This document shows positions 1-9,032 of a stretch of DNA of 64,000 nucleotides, in pieces. Under the pieces are notes generated by a model, which saw only the letters and a program-made list of their open reading frames with translations, did not search any database and had not been told where the DNA came from. Both the position numbers and the translations under genes were made by a program. Position 1 is the first letter of the stretch; every line of letters begins with the position of its first letter. Source of the DNA: Pseudomonas sp. A34-9 (lineage in GTDB: Bacteria; Pseudomonadota; Gammaproteobacteria; Pseudomonadales; Pseudomonadaceae); contig NZ_CP119967.1 in NCBI RefSeq assembly GCF_029543085.1, forward strand, positions 62,001-126,000, given 5' to 3'.

Positions 1-1
1 G

Positions 2-859
2 GTCGCCGGCACCGACGCCAACATTCTTATCCTCGGCGAGTCCGGCACCGGTAAAGGTGAGCTGGCCCGTGCGATTCACGGCTGGAGCAAGCGCGAGAAG
101 AAATCCTGCGTGACCATCAACTGCCCGTCGCTGACGGCGGAACTGATGGAAAGCGAATTGTTCGGCCACAGTCGCGGTGCGTTTACCGGCGCCAGCGAGA
201 GCACCTTGGGTCGAGTCAATCAGGCCGACGGCGGTACGCTGTTTCTTGACGAGATCGGCGATTTTCCGCTGACCTTGCAACCCAAGTTGCTGCGTTTTAT
301 TCAGGACAAGGAATACGAGCGGGTAGGGGATCCGGTCACCCGGCGTGCTGATGTACGCATCCTCGCGGCGACCAACCTCAATCTTGAGGACATGGTCCGT
401 GACGGCCGATTCCGTGAAGACCTGCTCTATCGTCTCAATGTCATTACTCTGCACCTGCCGCCGTTGCGTGAACGCGCCGAGGACATTCTGACCCTGGCGG
501 ACCGCTTCCTCGCCCGCTTCGTCAAAGAGTACGCGCGCCCGGCGCGCGGTTTCAGCGACGAGGCTCGCGAGGCGCTGCTCGGCTACCGCTGGCCCGGCAA
601 CATCCGTGAGCTGCGCAACGTGGTTGAACGGGCGAGCATCATCTGCCCGCAGGAACGCGTGGAAATCAGCCACTTGGGCATGGCCGAACAACCGGCCAAC
701 AACGCACCACGAGTCGGCGCAGCGCTGAGCCTCGATGAGTTGGAGAAAGCGCACATCGGCGCGGTGCTCGCCACCGCCGGCACCCTGGACCAAGCGGCGA
801 AAACCCTGGGCATCGACGCATCGACCCTGTATCGCAAGCGCAAGCAGTACAACCTGTGA
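2..859 (+). CDS. algB: AlgB, sigma-54-dependent response regulator (5' truncated by window edge)
   Basis: NtrC-type transcriptional activator, partner of the kinase KinB in control of alginate and virulence genes. The frame is open from base 2, so the receiver domain and the start of the AAA+ domain lie outside the window. Visible are the Walker A loop GESGTGKGE, the sigma-54 contact loop ESELFGHSRGAFTGA, the Walker B region GGTLFLDEIGD, the RWPGNIRELRN segment and a C-terminal Fis-type helix-turn-helix ending in TLYRKRKQYNL. kinB starts 11 bases after the stop, so the two are surely co-transcribed. The assignment rests on the end of the protein and on the kinB neighbour. NtrC and other NtrC-like regulators have the same core. 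Confidence 0.93.
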   Translation, partial: VAGTDANILILGESGTGKGELARAIHGWSKREKKSCVTINCPSLTAELMESELFGHSRGAFTGASESTLGRVNQADGGTLFLDEIGDFPLTLQPKLLRFIQDKEYERVGDPVTRRADVRILAATNLNLEDMVRDGRFREDLLYRLNVITLHLPPLRERAEDILTLADRFLARFVKEYARPARGFSDEAREALLGYRWPGNIRELRNVVERASIICPQERVEISHLGMAEQPANNAPRVGAALSLDELEKAHIGAVLATAGTLDQAAKTLGIDASTLYRKRKQYNL

Positions 860-869
860 GCGCCCGGCG

Positions 870-2660
870 ATGAAACTGGCGATGAAGTTGCGGACCCGAT
901 TGTTCTTGAGTATTTCCGCGCTCATCACCGTGGCCTTGCTCGGGCTGCTGCTCGGGCTGGTCAGCGTCATGCAGATGGCGGGAACGCAAGAAGCGTTGGT
1001 GCGTAGCAACTTCGTCACCCTCGATCTGGGGCTCAAACTGCGCCAGACCCTGGGTGATCAACTGATCATCATGATGGCTGAAAAGCCCGACCCGGTGGCT
1101 TTCGAAGCGTCCAGACAACATTACTTCCAGTTGCTGGATGAGGGCATTGCCCAAGAGCAAGAGGGTGATGGTCGGCAATACGGTTTCAGTCAGGCCAAAG
1201 CGGATTACCTGAACTTCCTGCAAGCGTTGGATTTGTCGCGTGACTCCGCCGGCTCGATGAGCACCAGCGCGGACTTCAGAGAGCGTTTCAATACGCTGCG
1301 TAACGGCCTGATCGCCGAGCACAAGCATGCGTTGGACAACATCAACGCGGTACAGCGTGAGGCGCGCGACCGCGCCTTGTTGATCGCCGGTCTGCTCGGC
1401 TTCGTCGGGTTGGCTGTATTGATCATCGGTTTTATCACGGCTCACGGCATCGCCCGGCGTTTCGGCGCACCAATCGAAGCGCTGGCGAAAGCCGCGGACA
1501 ATATCGGTCAAGGCAATTTTGAAGTGACCCTGCCGATTTCCTCGGCGATGGAAATGAACCTGCTGACCAAACGCTTCGGCCTGATGGCTGAGGCCCTTCG
1601 CGAGCATCAGGCGACCAACGTTGATGAATTGCTCGCCGGCCAGCAACGCTTGCAAGCGGTGCTCGACAGCATCGATGACGGCTTGCTGATGATCGACCGG
1701 CAAGGACATCTGGAGCACCTCAATCCGGTCGCTCAGCGCCAACTCGGTTGGGAAGATGACCGCCTCGGCCAAGGACTGGGCACGGCGCTGGAACGCCCGG
1801 AGCTGGATGCACAGCTGCAACTGGTGCTGCGCGGCGGCACTCTGGAGCGGGCGCCGGAGGACCTGAGTATCGAAGTCGACGGCGAATCGCGCCTGCTGAC
1901 TTACAGCCTGACCCCGGTCAGCCACACCCAGGGCCATATCCTCGGCGCGGTAATGGTGTTGCACGATGTCACCGAGCAGCGCGCTTTTGAACGGGTACGC
2001 AGTGAGTTCGTCTTGCGTGCCTCCCACGAGCTGCGCACGCCGGTCACCGGCATGCACATGGCGTTCGGCCTGTTCCGCGAACGGGCAAAGTTTCCCGCGG
2101 AGTCGCGCGAGGCCGATCTGCTCGACACCGTGAACGAGGAAATGCAGCGCCTAATGCAGTTGATCAATGACCTGCTCAACTTCTCGCGTTATCAGAATGG
2201 CCTGCAGAAACTCACGCTGGCCCCGTGCTCCATCGAAGCTTTGCTGGAGCAGGCGCAATTGCGCTTTGCCGATTCGGCGGCGGCCAAGGGCGTCGCCCTG
2301 AATGTCGAAGTGCAGGGGCCGTTGCCACGTTTGCAGGCCGATCAGGCGCAACTGGATCGCGTGCTGGATAACTTGATCGACAACGCCTTGCGACATACCG
2401 CTCGCGACGGGCAGATCCGCTTGCAGGCACGTCGGCATGGCGAGCGGGTGATTATCAGCGTCGAAGACAATGGCGAAGGCATTGCCTATGGCCAGCAGGG
2501 GCGGATCTTCGAACCGTTCGTGCAGGTAGGGCGCAAGAAGGGCGGCGCCGGTCTGGGCTTGGCGCTGTGCAAGGAAATCGTCCAGTTGCATGGTGGACGT
2601 ATGGGCGTTTACTCACGGCCGGGGCAGGGCACGCAGTTTTATATGGCGCTCGCTGTCTAG
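870..2660 (+). CDS. kinB: KinB, sensor histidine kinase of the AlgB/KinB system
   Basis: Membrane histidine kinase that phosphorylates or dephosphorylates AlgB. 596 residues, close to the roughly 595 of P. aeruginosa KinB. Order of parts: transmembrane helix at about 12-37, periplasmic helical sensor, second helix at about 168-192, HAMP linker, PAS domain (about 260-370), HisKA with SHELRTP (phospho-acceptor His about 386), then HATPase with NLIDNALRHT (N box), EDNGEGI and GAGLGLAL. I chose the ATG at 870. A frame upstream is open but would run into algB. A second ATG at 882 is possible. The stop TAG shares the palindrome CTAG with the stop of the convergent gene. Confidence 0.95.
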   Translation: MKLAMKLRTRLFLSISALITVALLGLLLGLVSVMQMAGTQEALVRSNFVTLDLGLKLRQTLGDQLIIMMAEKPDPVAFEASRQHYFQLLDEGIAQEQEGDGRQYGFSQAKADYLNFLQALDLSRDSAGSMSTSADFRERFNTLRNGLIAEHKHALDNINAVQREARDRALLIAGLLGFVGLAVLIIGFITAHGIARRFGAPIEALAKAADNIGQGNFEVTLPISSAMEMNLLTKRFGLMAEALREHQATNVDELLAGQQRLQAVLDSIDDGLLMIDRQGHLEHLNPVAQRQLGWEDDRLGQGLGTALERPELDAQLQLVLRGGTLERAPEDLSIEVDGESRLLTYSLTPVSHTQGHILGAVMVLHDVTEQRAFERVRSEFVLRASHELRTPVTGMHMAFGLFRERAKFPAESREADLLDTVNEEMQRLMQLINDLLNFSRYQNGLQKLTLAPCSIEALLEQAQLRFADSAAAKGVALNVEVQGPLPRLQADQAQLDRVLDNLIDNALRHTARDGQIRLQARRHGERVIISVEDNGEGIAYGQQGRIFEPFVQVGRKKGGAGLGLALCKEIVQLHGGRMGVYSRPGQGTQFYMALAV

Positions 2661-4273
2661 GCTTCATCATCCATGCGCCGCCCGGCAAGGCGCCGCCCGC
2701 GGGTAATCAGTTCGATGAACTGCACCGCGCTCAGCGCATGGGCGAATAACCAGCCCTGACCGAACTTCACGCCTTCGCTGCTGAGCAATTGCGCTTGTGA
2801 TTCCAGCTCGATGCCTTCGGCAATCACCTTCAAATCCAGTGCCTGGGCCATGTGAATGATGTGCGGGGCGACGCCGCTGCTGGCCGCGTCATGGCCCAAT
2901 GCATCGATAAACGCTTTGTCGATTTTCAGGCAATCGACTGGCAATGTTTGCAGGTAGGCGAGGCTGCAATAGCCGGTGCCGAAGTCGTCGATCAACACCT
3001 GATGGCCAACGTTGCGCAAGGCTTGCAGGTTCTCCCGCGCCACCACCACATCAATCAAGCCACGTTCGGTGACCTCGAAGGCAATCTGCCGCGCCGCAAC
3101 GCGATGCAGGGTGAGCAGCCGCGCCATGACCTGGCCGATGCGCGGCACCATCACATCGCAAGCTGCCAGGTTGACCGAGATGTACAGCTGCGGATTGGCG
3201 CGCAGCAACTGGCCCAGTTGCTCCAGCAGACGCTGCAGGACGAAGTCGGTCATCTGGCGGATCTGCCCGGTGTTTTCCGCCAAGGGAATAAACAGGTCGG
3301 GGCTGGTCAGTGTGCCATCGGGTCGGCGCCAGCGCAGCAAGGCTTCGGCGCCGACGCAATTGCGGCTGTCGAGGTCGAAGATCGGTTGGTAGAGCACCTG
3401 CAATTCGCCTCGACGGATCGCGCCGTGGAGTTCTGCATCCAGCGACTGGCGCTGGCGCACCAGGAGAAAGGTGAGAAAACCGACAATGACACCGGCCACC
3501 AGACAGACCGGGATCATCCACCACCAGACGGCGGGGATGTGCATGCCGGTGCGTGGCGTGATCAGTACCAATTGATATTCCGGGTTGTCGGTGGGCATGC
3601 GGTAGATCAGCCGCGTTTGCGTGACTTGCAGGGCATCTCGGCTTTTCGGTGGCCAGTGCTCCGTGGGCGGCCAGTCCTGGGCCGTGCCGAGTACCGGAAT
3701 CGCGCGGGAGCCATGGTCGAGTACCACCAACAGGCTGCTGCCGGGCGACAGATCAACCATGTCGGTCAAATGTCCACGCGAAGTGGCCACACGGAAATTT
3801 CCCCGACCGAGCATCAGCGCTGCGCGGTTTTCATCGGGTTCGGTGGTGGTGTTCAGCCAATAGCTGTAGGTCGGGCCTTTGATATCGGGTGCGCGGACCA
3901 CCGACAGACCTTCCTGGCGCGGACGGTTCGAGCAGATCCGCGAGGCGTCCATATAAGCCGCTTCATAGACGAAGCGATAATTGAAGGTGACTTGCTGCAG
4001 GGTGGCGATCATTTCATCGTCACAACTGCGCAACGGCTGGGCTTCGAGATCGTCGAGGCTTTCGCGCAACTGGCCGAACAATTGTTCGAGGCGGGCGAGG
4101 AAACGCTCGCCTTGCGCGTTCATTTCCTGGCTTTCGCTTTGCTCGACCTGGCGCATTGCCACGAACATACCGCCGGCGATCAGCAGGCTGGCACTGAGGA
4201 CAGCCGCGATCATCGCCAAAAACCAGGGGCGATAAAACCAGCTACGCAGCGTCTCTCGGGTAGCAACCATCAT
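2657..4273 (-). CDS. CSS-motif / EAL-domain cyclic-di-GMP phosphodiesterase
   Basis: Predicted inner-membrane enzyme that hydrolyses c-di-GMP to pGpG. 538 residues. A transmembrane helix near 17-40 is followed by a periplasmic domain with two cysteines in the expected setting (LRSCDDE and RICSNR: the CSS-motif domain, whose disulfide state controls activity in E. coli relatives such as PdeC). A second helix lies near 247-270. The EAL domain keeps EALLRW (about 309), the metal-binding DDFGTGY and KIDKAFID, so it should be catalytically active. No GGDEF domain is present. The DsbA gene 4 kb away could supply the oxidising system the sensor needs, which is inference. It is convergent with kinB, overlapping by 4 bases. 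Confidence 0.88.
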   Translation of the reverse strand: MMVATRETLRSWFYRPWFLAMIAAVLSASLLIAGGMFVAMRQVEQSESQEMNAQGERFLARLEQLFGQLRESLDDLEAQPLRSCDDEMIATLQQVTFNYRFVYEAAYMDASRICSNRPRQEGLSVVRAPDIKGPTYSYWLNTTTEPDENRAALMLGRGNFRVATSRGHLTDMVDLSPGSSLLVVLDHGSRAIPVLGTAQDWPPTEHWPPKSRDALQVTQTRLIYRMPTDNPEYQLVLITPRTGMHIPAVWWWMIPVCLVAGVIVGFLTFLLVRQRQSLDAELHGAIRRGELQVLYQPIFDLDSRNCVGAEALLRWRRPDGTLTSPDLFIPLAENTGQIRQMTDFVLQRLLEQLGQLLRANPQLYISVNLAACDVMVPRIGQVMARLLTLHRVAARQIAFEVTERGLIDVVVARENLQALRNVGHQVLIDDFGTGYCSLAYLQTLPVDCLKIDKAFIDALGHDAASSGVAPHIIHMAQALDLKVIAEGIELESQAQLLSSEGVKFGQGWLFAHALSAVQFIELITRGRRLAGRRMDDEA

Positions 4274-4346
4274 GGAATATCCGAAGAATTACCAATGAGT
4301 TATAGCTGCTGATTGCAATTTCGCCCTGACCGTCGGGCGGGCGTCA

Positions 4347-5129
4347 TTATTTTGTCTGATTGAGTACCAGCAATAGCGCGGCTGTTTGCGCATCTGGCGT
4401 GCCATCGAAGCGCGAAGGGCGGAAGTGCATCTGGAACGCCGCAAGGACGTGGCGCGTGGCGACGTCCAGCTCGCCGGTCTGCGGTGTGTCATAACCCAAG
4501 TGCGCCAGTTGCGCCTGAAACCAGCTGATGCTCGGCAGTTCGCTGCTGTTGAGCAGCATTTGCTGGCGCGCCACTGCCTGTTCGTTCGGCCAGACGCCCA
4601 AGCCTTCGGCAGCGAGACGTTTCCACGGGAACAGTGGCCCCGGATCAAGTTTGCGCAGCGGTGCGATGTCGCTGTGACCGATGATGTGGCGCGGGCTGAT
4701 GCCGTTGCGTTTGCTGATGTCTTTGAGCAGGGCGATCAACGATTGGATCTGCGCCTCGCTGTACGGATACCACAGACGCCCGGTCGGCGTGTCCTTGAAG
4801 CCCGGATTGACGATTTCGATGCCGATCGAGCTGGAGTTGAGCCAGGTGCGCCCCTGCCATTGGCTTTCGCCGGCGTGCCAGGCGCGTTGGTTTTCATCCA
4901 TGAGTTTGTAGACGGTACCGCCCTTGTCATCGCCGATCAGGTAATGGCTGCTGACCTCGCCGTGGGTCAGTAATTGCAGCGAGCGCTCCAGTGAGGCCGA
5001 CGTGTAATGGACGATCACAAACTGGATGCGACTGTCGTAATTGGCCGAAGGATGGCTGATGTCGTAATGCGGGCTGCTGGAGCAACCGGCCAGAACGAGC
5101 AGCGACGCGAGGAAGGCAAAGAATTTCAT
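4347..5129 (-). CDS. ampDh2: AmpDh2-type N-acetylmuramoyl-L-alanine amidase, outer-membrane lipoprotein
   Basis: Zinc amidase that cleaves the bond between MurNAc and the stem peptide, in cell-wall turnover (AmiD/AmpDh2 family). 260 residues. The lipoprotein signal ends in LVLAGCSS. The amidase_2 domain has HYTS (first zinc His), GHSDIAP (second His) and KLDPG (Asp ligand). A C-terminal peptidoglycan-binding helical domain follows (about 190-255). I start at the ATG at 5129, because the seven codons before it begin with TTG and lie ahead of the signal peptide. It sits between the EAL gene and dgcP as in the P. aeruginosa algB-kinB-ampDh2 neighbourhood, recalled from memory. Confidence 0.9.
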   Translation of the reverse strand: MKFFAFLASLLVLAGCSSSPHYDISHPSANYDSRIQFVIVHYTSASLERSLQLLTHGEVSSHYLIGDDKGGTVYKLMDENQRAWHAGESQWQGRTWLNSSSIGIEIVNPGFKDTPTGRLWYPYSEAQIQSLIALLKDISKRNGISPRHIIGHSDIAPLRKLDPGPLFPWKRLAAEGLGVWPNEQAVARQQMLLNSSELPSISWFQAQLAHLGYDTPQTGELDVATRHVLAAFQMHFRPSRFDGTPDAQTAALLLVLNQTK

Positions 5130-5230
5130 GGCAGAAGGCAGTACACGCAAGACAGTAATGCAACAGTGTAACGTACTGCCTTGCGTCTCGACGGTCAGCG
5201 GGCGGATTTAAACAAAATGGAACAATTTGC

Positions 5231-7300
5231 TCAGCCCAGCTCGACCCGGTTGCGTCCTGCATTTTTTGCGCGGTAAAGCGCCTGATCGGCTCTTTTCAAC
5301 ACCAGATCACTGTGTTCTCCGGCACGAAATGTCGCCAGGCCCATGGAAATGGTGATCGTCACCCGCTCACCCTTGAAGTGGAAAGGGCAGGCTTCGATCG
5401 CTGCGCGCAGCGTTTCCAGGAGCTTGGCGCCGACCGCAGGCGGGGTGGCCGGCAGCAGCAAGACGAACTCCTCACCGCCGAAACGGGCAATGAAGTCAGA
5501 TCCGCGCAGGCGTTTGCGCAGCACCGTGGCAATGATTTTCAGCACCTTGTCGCCAGCCAGATGGCCGTAGTTGTCATTGATCCGTTTGAAGTGATCAAGG
5601 TCGAGCATGGCCAGGCTCAGCGTGTTGCCGTGCTGCTGCCACTGCTTGATTTCATGCTCGAGGCGCTCGCTCCACGCGGCGCGGTTGGGCAGGCCGGTGA
5701 GTGGGTCGATCAAGGCTTTCTGGCGCTGTTCTTCGAGGTGCTCGCGGAATCCCTGGGCTTCCTGCTCCATATGCGCCACGCGTTCGGACAGACCTTTGAG
5801 CCGCGCCGCCACTTCCTGCTCGCGGGCGTCGCGCTGCTTCTGGTGCTGATCCATGGTGCCGAGCAGGCCTTCGAGATGGTTTTCCAGCACTTGCTTGAGG
5901 TCGTCCAGGTCGGCGGCTTCCTGCATGCTGGTCTGCAAGCCGTCGACTTGCTCGCGGATCTGCGTGTCCATGGCCCGCGCCGCCGAACTGTTGTCGGCGT
6001 GGCCGTCGCTGGCAGCTTGCAGATTGCTCTGGAACGCTTCGAGGCGTTCGTTGAGTTGCTGCAGATAAGCTTCGAATTCGTGCTGGCCGCTGTCGGTGAT
6101 CGCCAGCATCAATGTTGCAAGATCGTCGAGGATCGGGATCAGTTCGTACCAGTTCAACCCGTGTTTGAGCCGCTCGCGCATAGCTTCGGCTTGCGGGCGG
6201 TGGCGTTCAGGCAGGGTCAGGTCGTCGAGGAGACCGATGAGGGTGTCTTCGATGTGCTTGGCCACCGAACTGTAGGACGGCTCCGGGGAATCTGGCAGGG
6301 CGAACAGGATGTCGTGCTCGGATTGATCCGGATCGATGGCGGCCAGCGCCTGCGCGATGGGTTCGGGCAGCGGCAGGCTATCGAGGATCAGTGGCGATGT
6401 ATCACCGGGGTGAATCAGTTCATCAGGATTGATGGCGGTAAGCGTGGTTGGAGTCTGAGCGGGAGCCGGGGCGAAAACAGGCTCGGGTTCGAAGCGCTCT
6501 GCTTGAAGCTCAATCGGGTCACTGCTGCCTTCGCTGCCGACCGTGGGTGGCACGAAGGCAACCACTGCTGCCGATTCCAGTTGAGTCCGGGCGTCTGGCA
6601 TTGTTGTTTCGACAGGCGCAACTGCTTCGCTGGCAGCCGCTGCCATCACGGGTTCAATCGTCGCGACAGGGGCGGGCTGTGCGGTTTCTGCTGCGGGTGA
6701 CGGTGCGGCAAGCGGTTGCAGCGGTGGCGCGGCTTGAAGCGGCGCGGGTGATTCTGTCGCTGGGGCTTCTTCGCTGTCGCGGCTTCCGAACAAACGCTGC
6801 AACAGACCCGGGCGCCCCGGCTCTGCCGGAGTGTCCAACTGACTTAATGCCTTACCCTGCAAACCGCTGAGCTCACTCAGCAGCAATGGCATTTCCCGCG
6901 CCGAACCAACGCGGCTATCCAGTTGTTTGGCGAACTTCTTCAAGGGCTGGGCGACTTCACGCGGCAGCGGCAACGCCTGCAACTGGGTAACCAGCGAGGT
7001 CAGCGCGGTGCTGACCTGATCGATGCGGGTTTCGCGGCGTTGCTCGGAATCGAGCACGGCTTTTTCCAGGCGCGGCAGGAGGGCGGCGAGGCCGGCGTCC
7101 ATGTCGTCGGTGCGCACCACGTCGCGCATCTCTTTCATGCACTGATCAACGACTTTATCGGTGCCTTCAGCCGCCAGCGTGCTGCGCACCAGGCCGCGAC
7201 GCAGCAAGTCGAGCCTGGCGGCCCAGCGGCGTTCGAGTTTGTCCTGCTGTTCGATGCTTTTGAGGTACTTCTCTTTCCAGCGCTGGGCGTCGTCGCTCAT
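5231..7300 (-). CDS. dgcP: DgcP-like diguanylate cyclase
   Basis: Synthesises c-di-GMP from two GTP. 689 residues. The N-terminal 160 residues are helical and charged. A long Ala/Pro/Glu-rich low-complexity linker (about 175-300) follows, then a helical region with a coiled coil (about 400-520) and the GGDEF domain with DPLTGLPNR, DLDHFKRIND and the active-site RFGGEEF (about 607). No transmembrane helix is seen. The layout and the neighbours (ampDh2 on one side, phosphatase-fold gene and dsbA on the other) match DgcP (PA5487), a polar cyclase. An RxxD inhibitory site is not evident ahead of GGEEF. It begins right after the stop of the preceding leftward gene, so the two form an operon. Confidence 0.9.
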   Translation of the reverse strand: MSDDAQRWKEKYLKSIEQQDKLERRWAARLDLLRRGLVRSTLAAEGTDKVVDQCMKEMRDVVRTDDMDAGLAALLPRLEKAVLDSEQRRETRIDQVSTALTSLVTQLQALPLPREVAQPLKKFAKQLDSRVGSAREMPLLLSELSGLQGKALSQLDTPAEPGRPGLLQRLFGSRDSEEAPATESPAPLQAAPPLQPLAAPSPAAETAQPAPVATIEPVMAAAASEAVAPVETTMPDARTQLESAAVVAFVPPTVGSEGSSDPIELQAERFEPEPVFAPAPAQTPTTLTAINPDELIHPGDTSPLILDSLPLPEPIAQALAAIDPDQSEHDILFALPDSPEPSYSSVAKHIEDTLIGLLDDLTLPERHRPQAEAMRERLKHGLNWYELIPILDDLATLMLAITDSGQHEFEAYLQQLNERLEAFQSNLQAASDGHADNSSAARAMDTQIREQVDGLQTSMQEAADLDDLKQVLENHLEGLLGTMDQHQKQRDAREQEVAARLKGLSERVAHMEQEAQGFREHLEEQRQKALIDPLTGLPNRAAWSERLEHEIKQWQQHGNTLSLAMLDLDHFKRINDNYGHLAGDKVLKIIATVLRKRLRGSDFIARFGGEEFVLLLPATPPAVGAKLLETLRAAIEACPFHFKGERVTITISMGLATFRAGEHSDLVLKRADQALYRAKNAGRNRVELG

Positions 7301-8176
7301 TCAGGGGTTCCGCGAGGGGGCAGGACTCAACGCGGGCAATGCATCGGCCGTGAGCGAACCCGGCAGACGAATCTCTACCGCGACCGGCAGGTGATCGGAA
7401 ATCGGTTGTGCCAGCACTTCGACCTTTTCCAGGGTCAGGGTCGGGCTGAGCAAAATATGATCAAGGCAACGCTGTGGACGCCAGCTGGGGAAAGTCGCTT
7501 CCACTTGTGGCGCCAGCAGGCCGAGATCGCGTAACGGGGAGTGTTGTAGCAGATCGCTGGCGTGGGTGTTCATGTCGCCCATCAACACCTGGTGTTTGTA
7601 ACCGCCGATCAGCTCACGAATGTAGCCCAGTTGCAGGCTGCGCGTGCGCGCGCCGAGGGCCAGGTGCATCATCACCACCACCAGCGCGTCCGGGCCTTCG
7701 CCGAAACGCAGCAGAATCGCACCGCGACCTTTAGGGCCGGGCAACGGGTGATCTTCAATCGCCCACGGGCGCAGGCGACTGAGCACGCCATTGCTGTGCT
7801 GGGCCAGTCGACCGAGGTTGCGATTGAGTTGTTGATACCAGTAGGGAAAGGCGCCGAGATGGGCCAGATGTTCGACCTGATTGACGTAGCCCGAACGCAG
7901 GCTGCCGCCATCGGCTTCCTGCAGGGCGACCAGATCGAAGTCGCGCAGCAGGTCACCGATCTTTTGCAGATTGCCTGAGCGTCCGTTGTGCGGCAGCAAG
8001 TGCTGCCAGCTGCGGGTCAGGTAATGCCGATAGCGCTCGGTACTGATGCCGACCTGGATGTTGAAACTGAGCAAGCGCAGACGCTGGTCTGCGGGCAGGC
8101 CCGTGGACTCCAGGTGATGCTCGTTGACCTGCGGATCATGCAGGCCAACGATGCGTTCAGACTTCCAGCGGCGCAT
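7301..8176 (-). CDS. Endonuclease/exonuclease/phosphatase-family protein
   Basis: 291-residue protein of the DNase I/Mg-dependent phosphodiesterase fold. Signature pieces are LLSFNIQVG near the start, VALQEADGG (catalytic Glu), MGDMNTH (Asp/Asn pair) and SDHLPVAVEIRLP (Asp-His pair) near the end. All catalytic positions of the fold are present, so activity on a phosphodiester or phospholipid head group is likely, but the substrate cannot be read from sequence. There is no clear signal peptide. Its TGA abuts the ATG of dgcP with no gap, so the two are co-transcribed and probably translationally coupled. dsbA follows upstream with a 14-base gap. Confidence 0.85.
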   Translation of the reverse strand: MRRWKSERIVGLHDPQVNEHHLESTGLPADQRLRLLSFNIQVGISTERYRHYLTRSWQHLLPHNGRSGNLQKIGDLLRDFDLVALQEADGGSLRSGYVNQVEHLAHLGAFPYWYQQLNRNLGRLAQHSNGVLSRLRPWAIEDHPLPGPKGRGAILLRFGEGPDALVVVMMHLALGARTRSLQLGYIRELIGGYKHQVLMGDMNTHASDLLQHSPLRDLGLLAPQVEATFPSWRPQRCLDHILLSPTLTLEKVEVLAQPISDHLPVAVEIRLPGSLTADALPALSPAPSRNP

Positions 8177-8190
8177 GGCGGTCGCCGCGC

Positions 8191-8832
8191 TTAGTTGGCA
8201 GCAGCCTTGGTTGCCGCTCGCTCTTTGGCGACCAGTTGATCAGCCAGTTTCAAGGCTTCTTCGGCACCACCGGCGGAGCCGATGTCGAAGCGGTATTTAC
8301 CGTTGACGATCATGGTAGGTACGCCAGTGATTTCATACTTCTTGGCCAGTTCGCGAGCTTTGACGATCTGCCCCTTGATGGCGAACGAGTTGAAGGTGGC
8401 AAGGAACTTGTCCTTGTCGACGCCTTGGGTGGCGAGGAAGTCAGCCATTTCTTCCGGGGTGACCAACTTCTTGTGTTCTTTCTGGATCGCGTTGAATACC
8501 GCCGCGTGAACCTTGTGCTCGACACCCATGGCTTCCAGGGTCAGGAACATCTGGCCGTGAGCGTCCCAAGGGCCGCCGAACATGGCAGGGATGCGCACGA
8601 AGTTGACGTCGGACGGCAGTTTTTCAACCCATGGGTTGATCACCGGCTCGAAGGCGTAGCAGTGCGGGCAGCCGTACCAGAACAGCTCGACCACTTCGAT
8701 CTTGCCAGGCTCTGCCACCGGCACCGGGTTGGCCAATTCGACATAAGGTGCGGCAGGGGCTTCGGCGGCTTGAGCGGTCACGCCGAACAGGCTGGCAGCG
8801 ACGAGGGCGGCGCTGATGATCAGATTACGCAT
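8191..8832 (-). CDS. dsbA: DsbA, periplasmic thiol:disulfide oxidase
   Basis: Introduces disulfide bonds into exported proteins and is re-oxidised by DsbB. 213 residues with a cleavable signal peptide ending in AQA. The thioredoxin-fold active site CPHC lies near residues 54-57 in the context FWYGCPHCYAFEP, and the cis-proline loop is TGVPTMIV. Only 14 bases separate its stop from the phosphatase-fold gene, so dsbA, that gene and dgcP may form one leftward transcript. A sequence matching the AlgU promoter consensus lies 38-65 bases upstream of the start, in line with AlgT-dependent DsbA induction known in mucoid P. aeruginosa. Confidence 0.97.
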   Translation of the reverse strand: MRNLIISAALVAASLFGVTAQAAEAPAAPYVELANPVPVAEPGKIEVVELFWYGCPHCYAFEPVINPWVEKLPSDVNFVRIPAMFGGPWDAHGQMFLTLEAMGVEHKVHAAVFNAIQKEHKKLVTPEEMADFLATQGVDKDKFLATFNSFAIKGQIVKARELAKKYEITGVPTMIVNGKYRFDIGSAGGAEEALKLADQLVAKERAATKAAAN

Positions 8833-8875
8833 GCTTTACTCCTGGACAATTTGGGTCGCCTCGCGCGACCTGTTT

Positions 8876-8903
8876 TCAGACAGATCCTGGCGGGCATGAG
8901 TTC
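8876..8903 (-). promoter_or_regulatory. AlgU (sigma-22)-type promoter of dsbA
   Basis: Read on the minus strand: -35 GAACTC (8903-8898), 17-base spacer, -10 TCTGA (8880-8876). The consensus is GAACTT-N16/17-TCTGA, so ten of eleven positions fit. Transcription would start near 8869, giving a leader of about 37 bases. Established knowledge: DsbA is induced through AlgT/AlgU in P. aeruginosa. Function here is inferred. Confidence 0.75.
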
Positions 8904-8925
8904 TGTAGTGTAACGGCAGCGGCCA

Positions 8926-8955
8926 CAAAAAAGGGCGGCCAAAGCCACCCTTTTT
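8926..8955 (-). terminator. Intrinsic terminator of the cytochrome c4 transcript
   Basis: On the minus strand a nine-pair stem (AAGGGTGGC / GCCGCCCTT, one G-T pair) with a TTTG loop runs into a T tract. It lies 77 bases past the cytochrome c4 stop and upstream of the dsbA promoter, separating the two transcripts. Confidence 0.75.
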
Positions 8956-9032
8956 ATACTTGCTGCGACGGATTAATCGAGCGTTAACATTGCAGGAGAT
9001 GTCCATCCCCTGCAGGGCTTGATCCGTAGCGC

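Noticed and set aside
2852..4312. Open frame of 486 codons opposite the EAL gene
   Set aside because: No recognisable motif; composition rich in His, Gln and Arg typical of an antisense shadow.
5129..5262. Start of ampDh2 further upstream
   Set aside because: The upstream in-frame start is a TTG and would put extra residues ahead of a complete lipoprotein signal.
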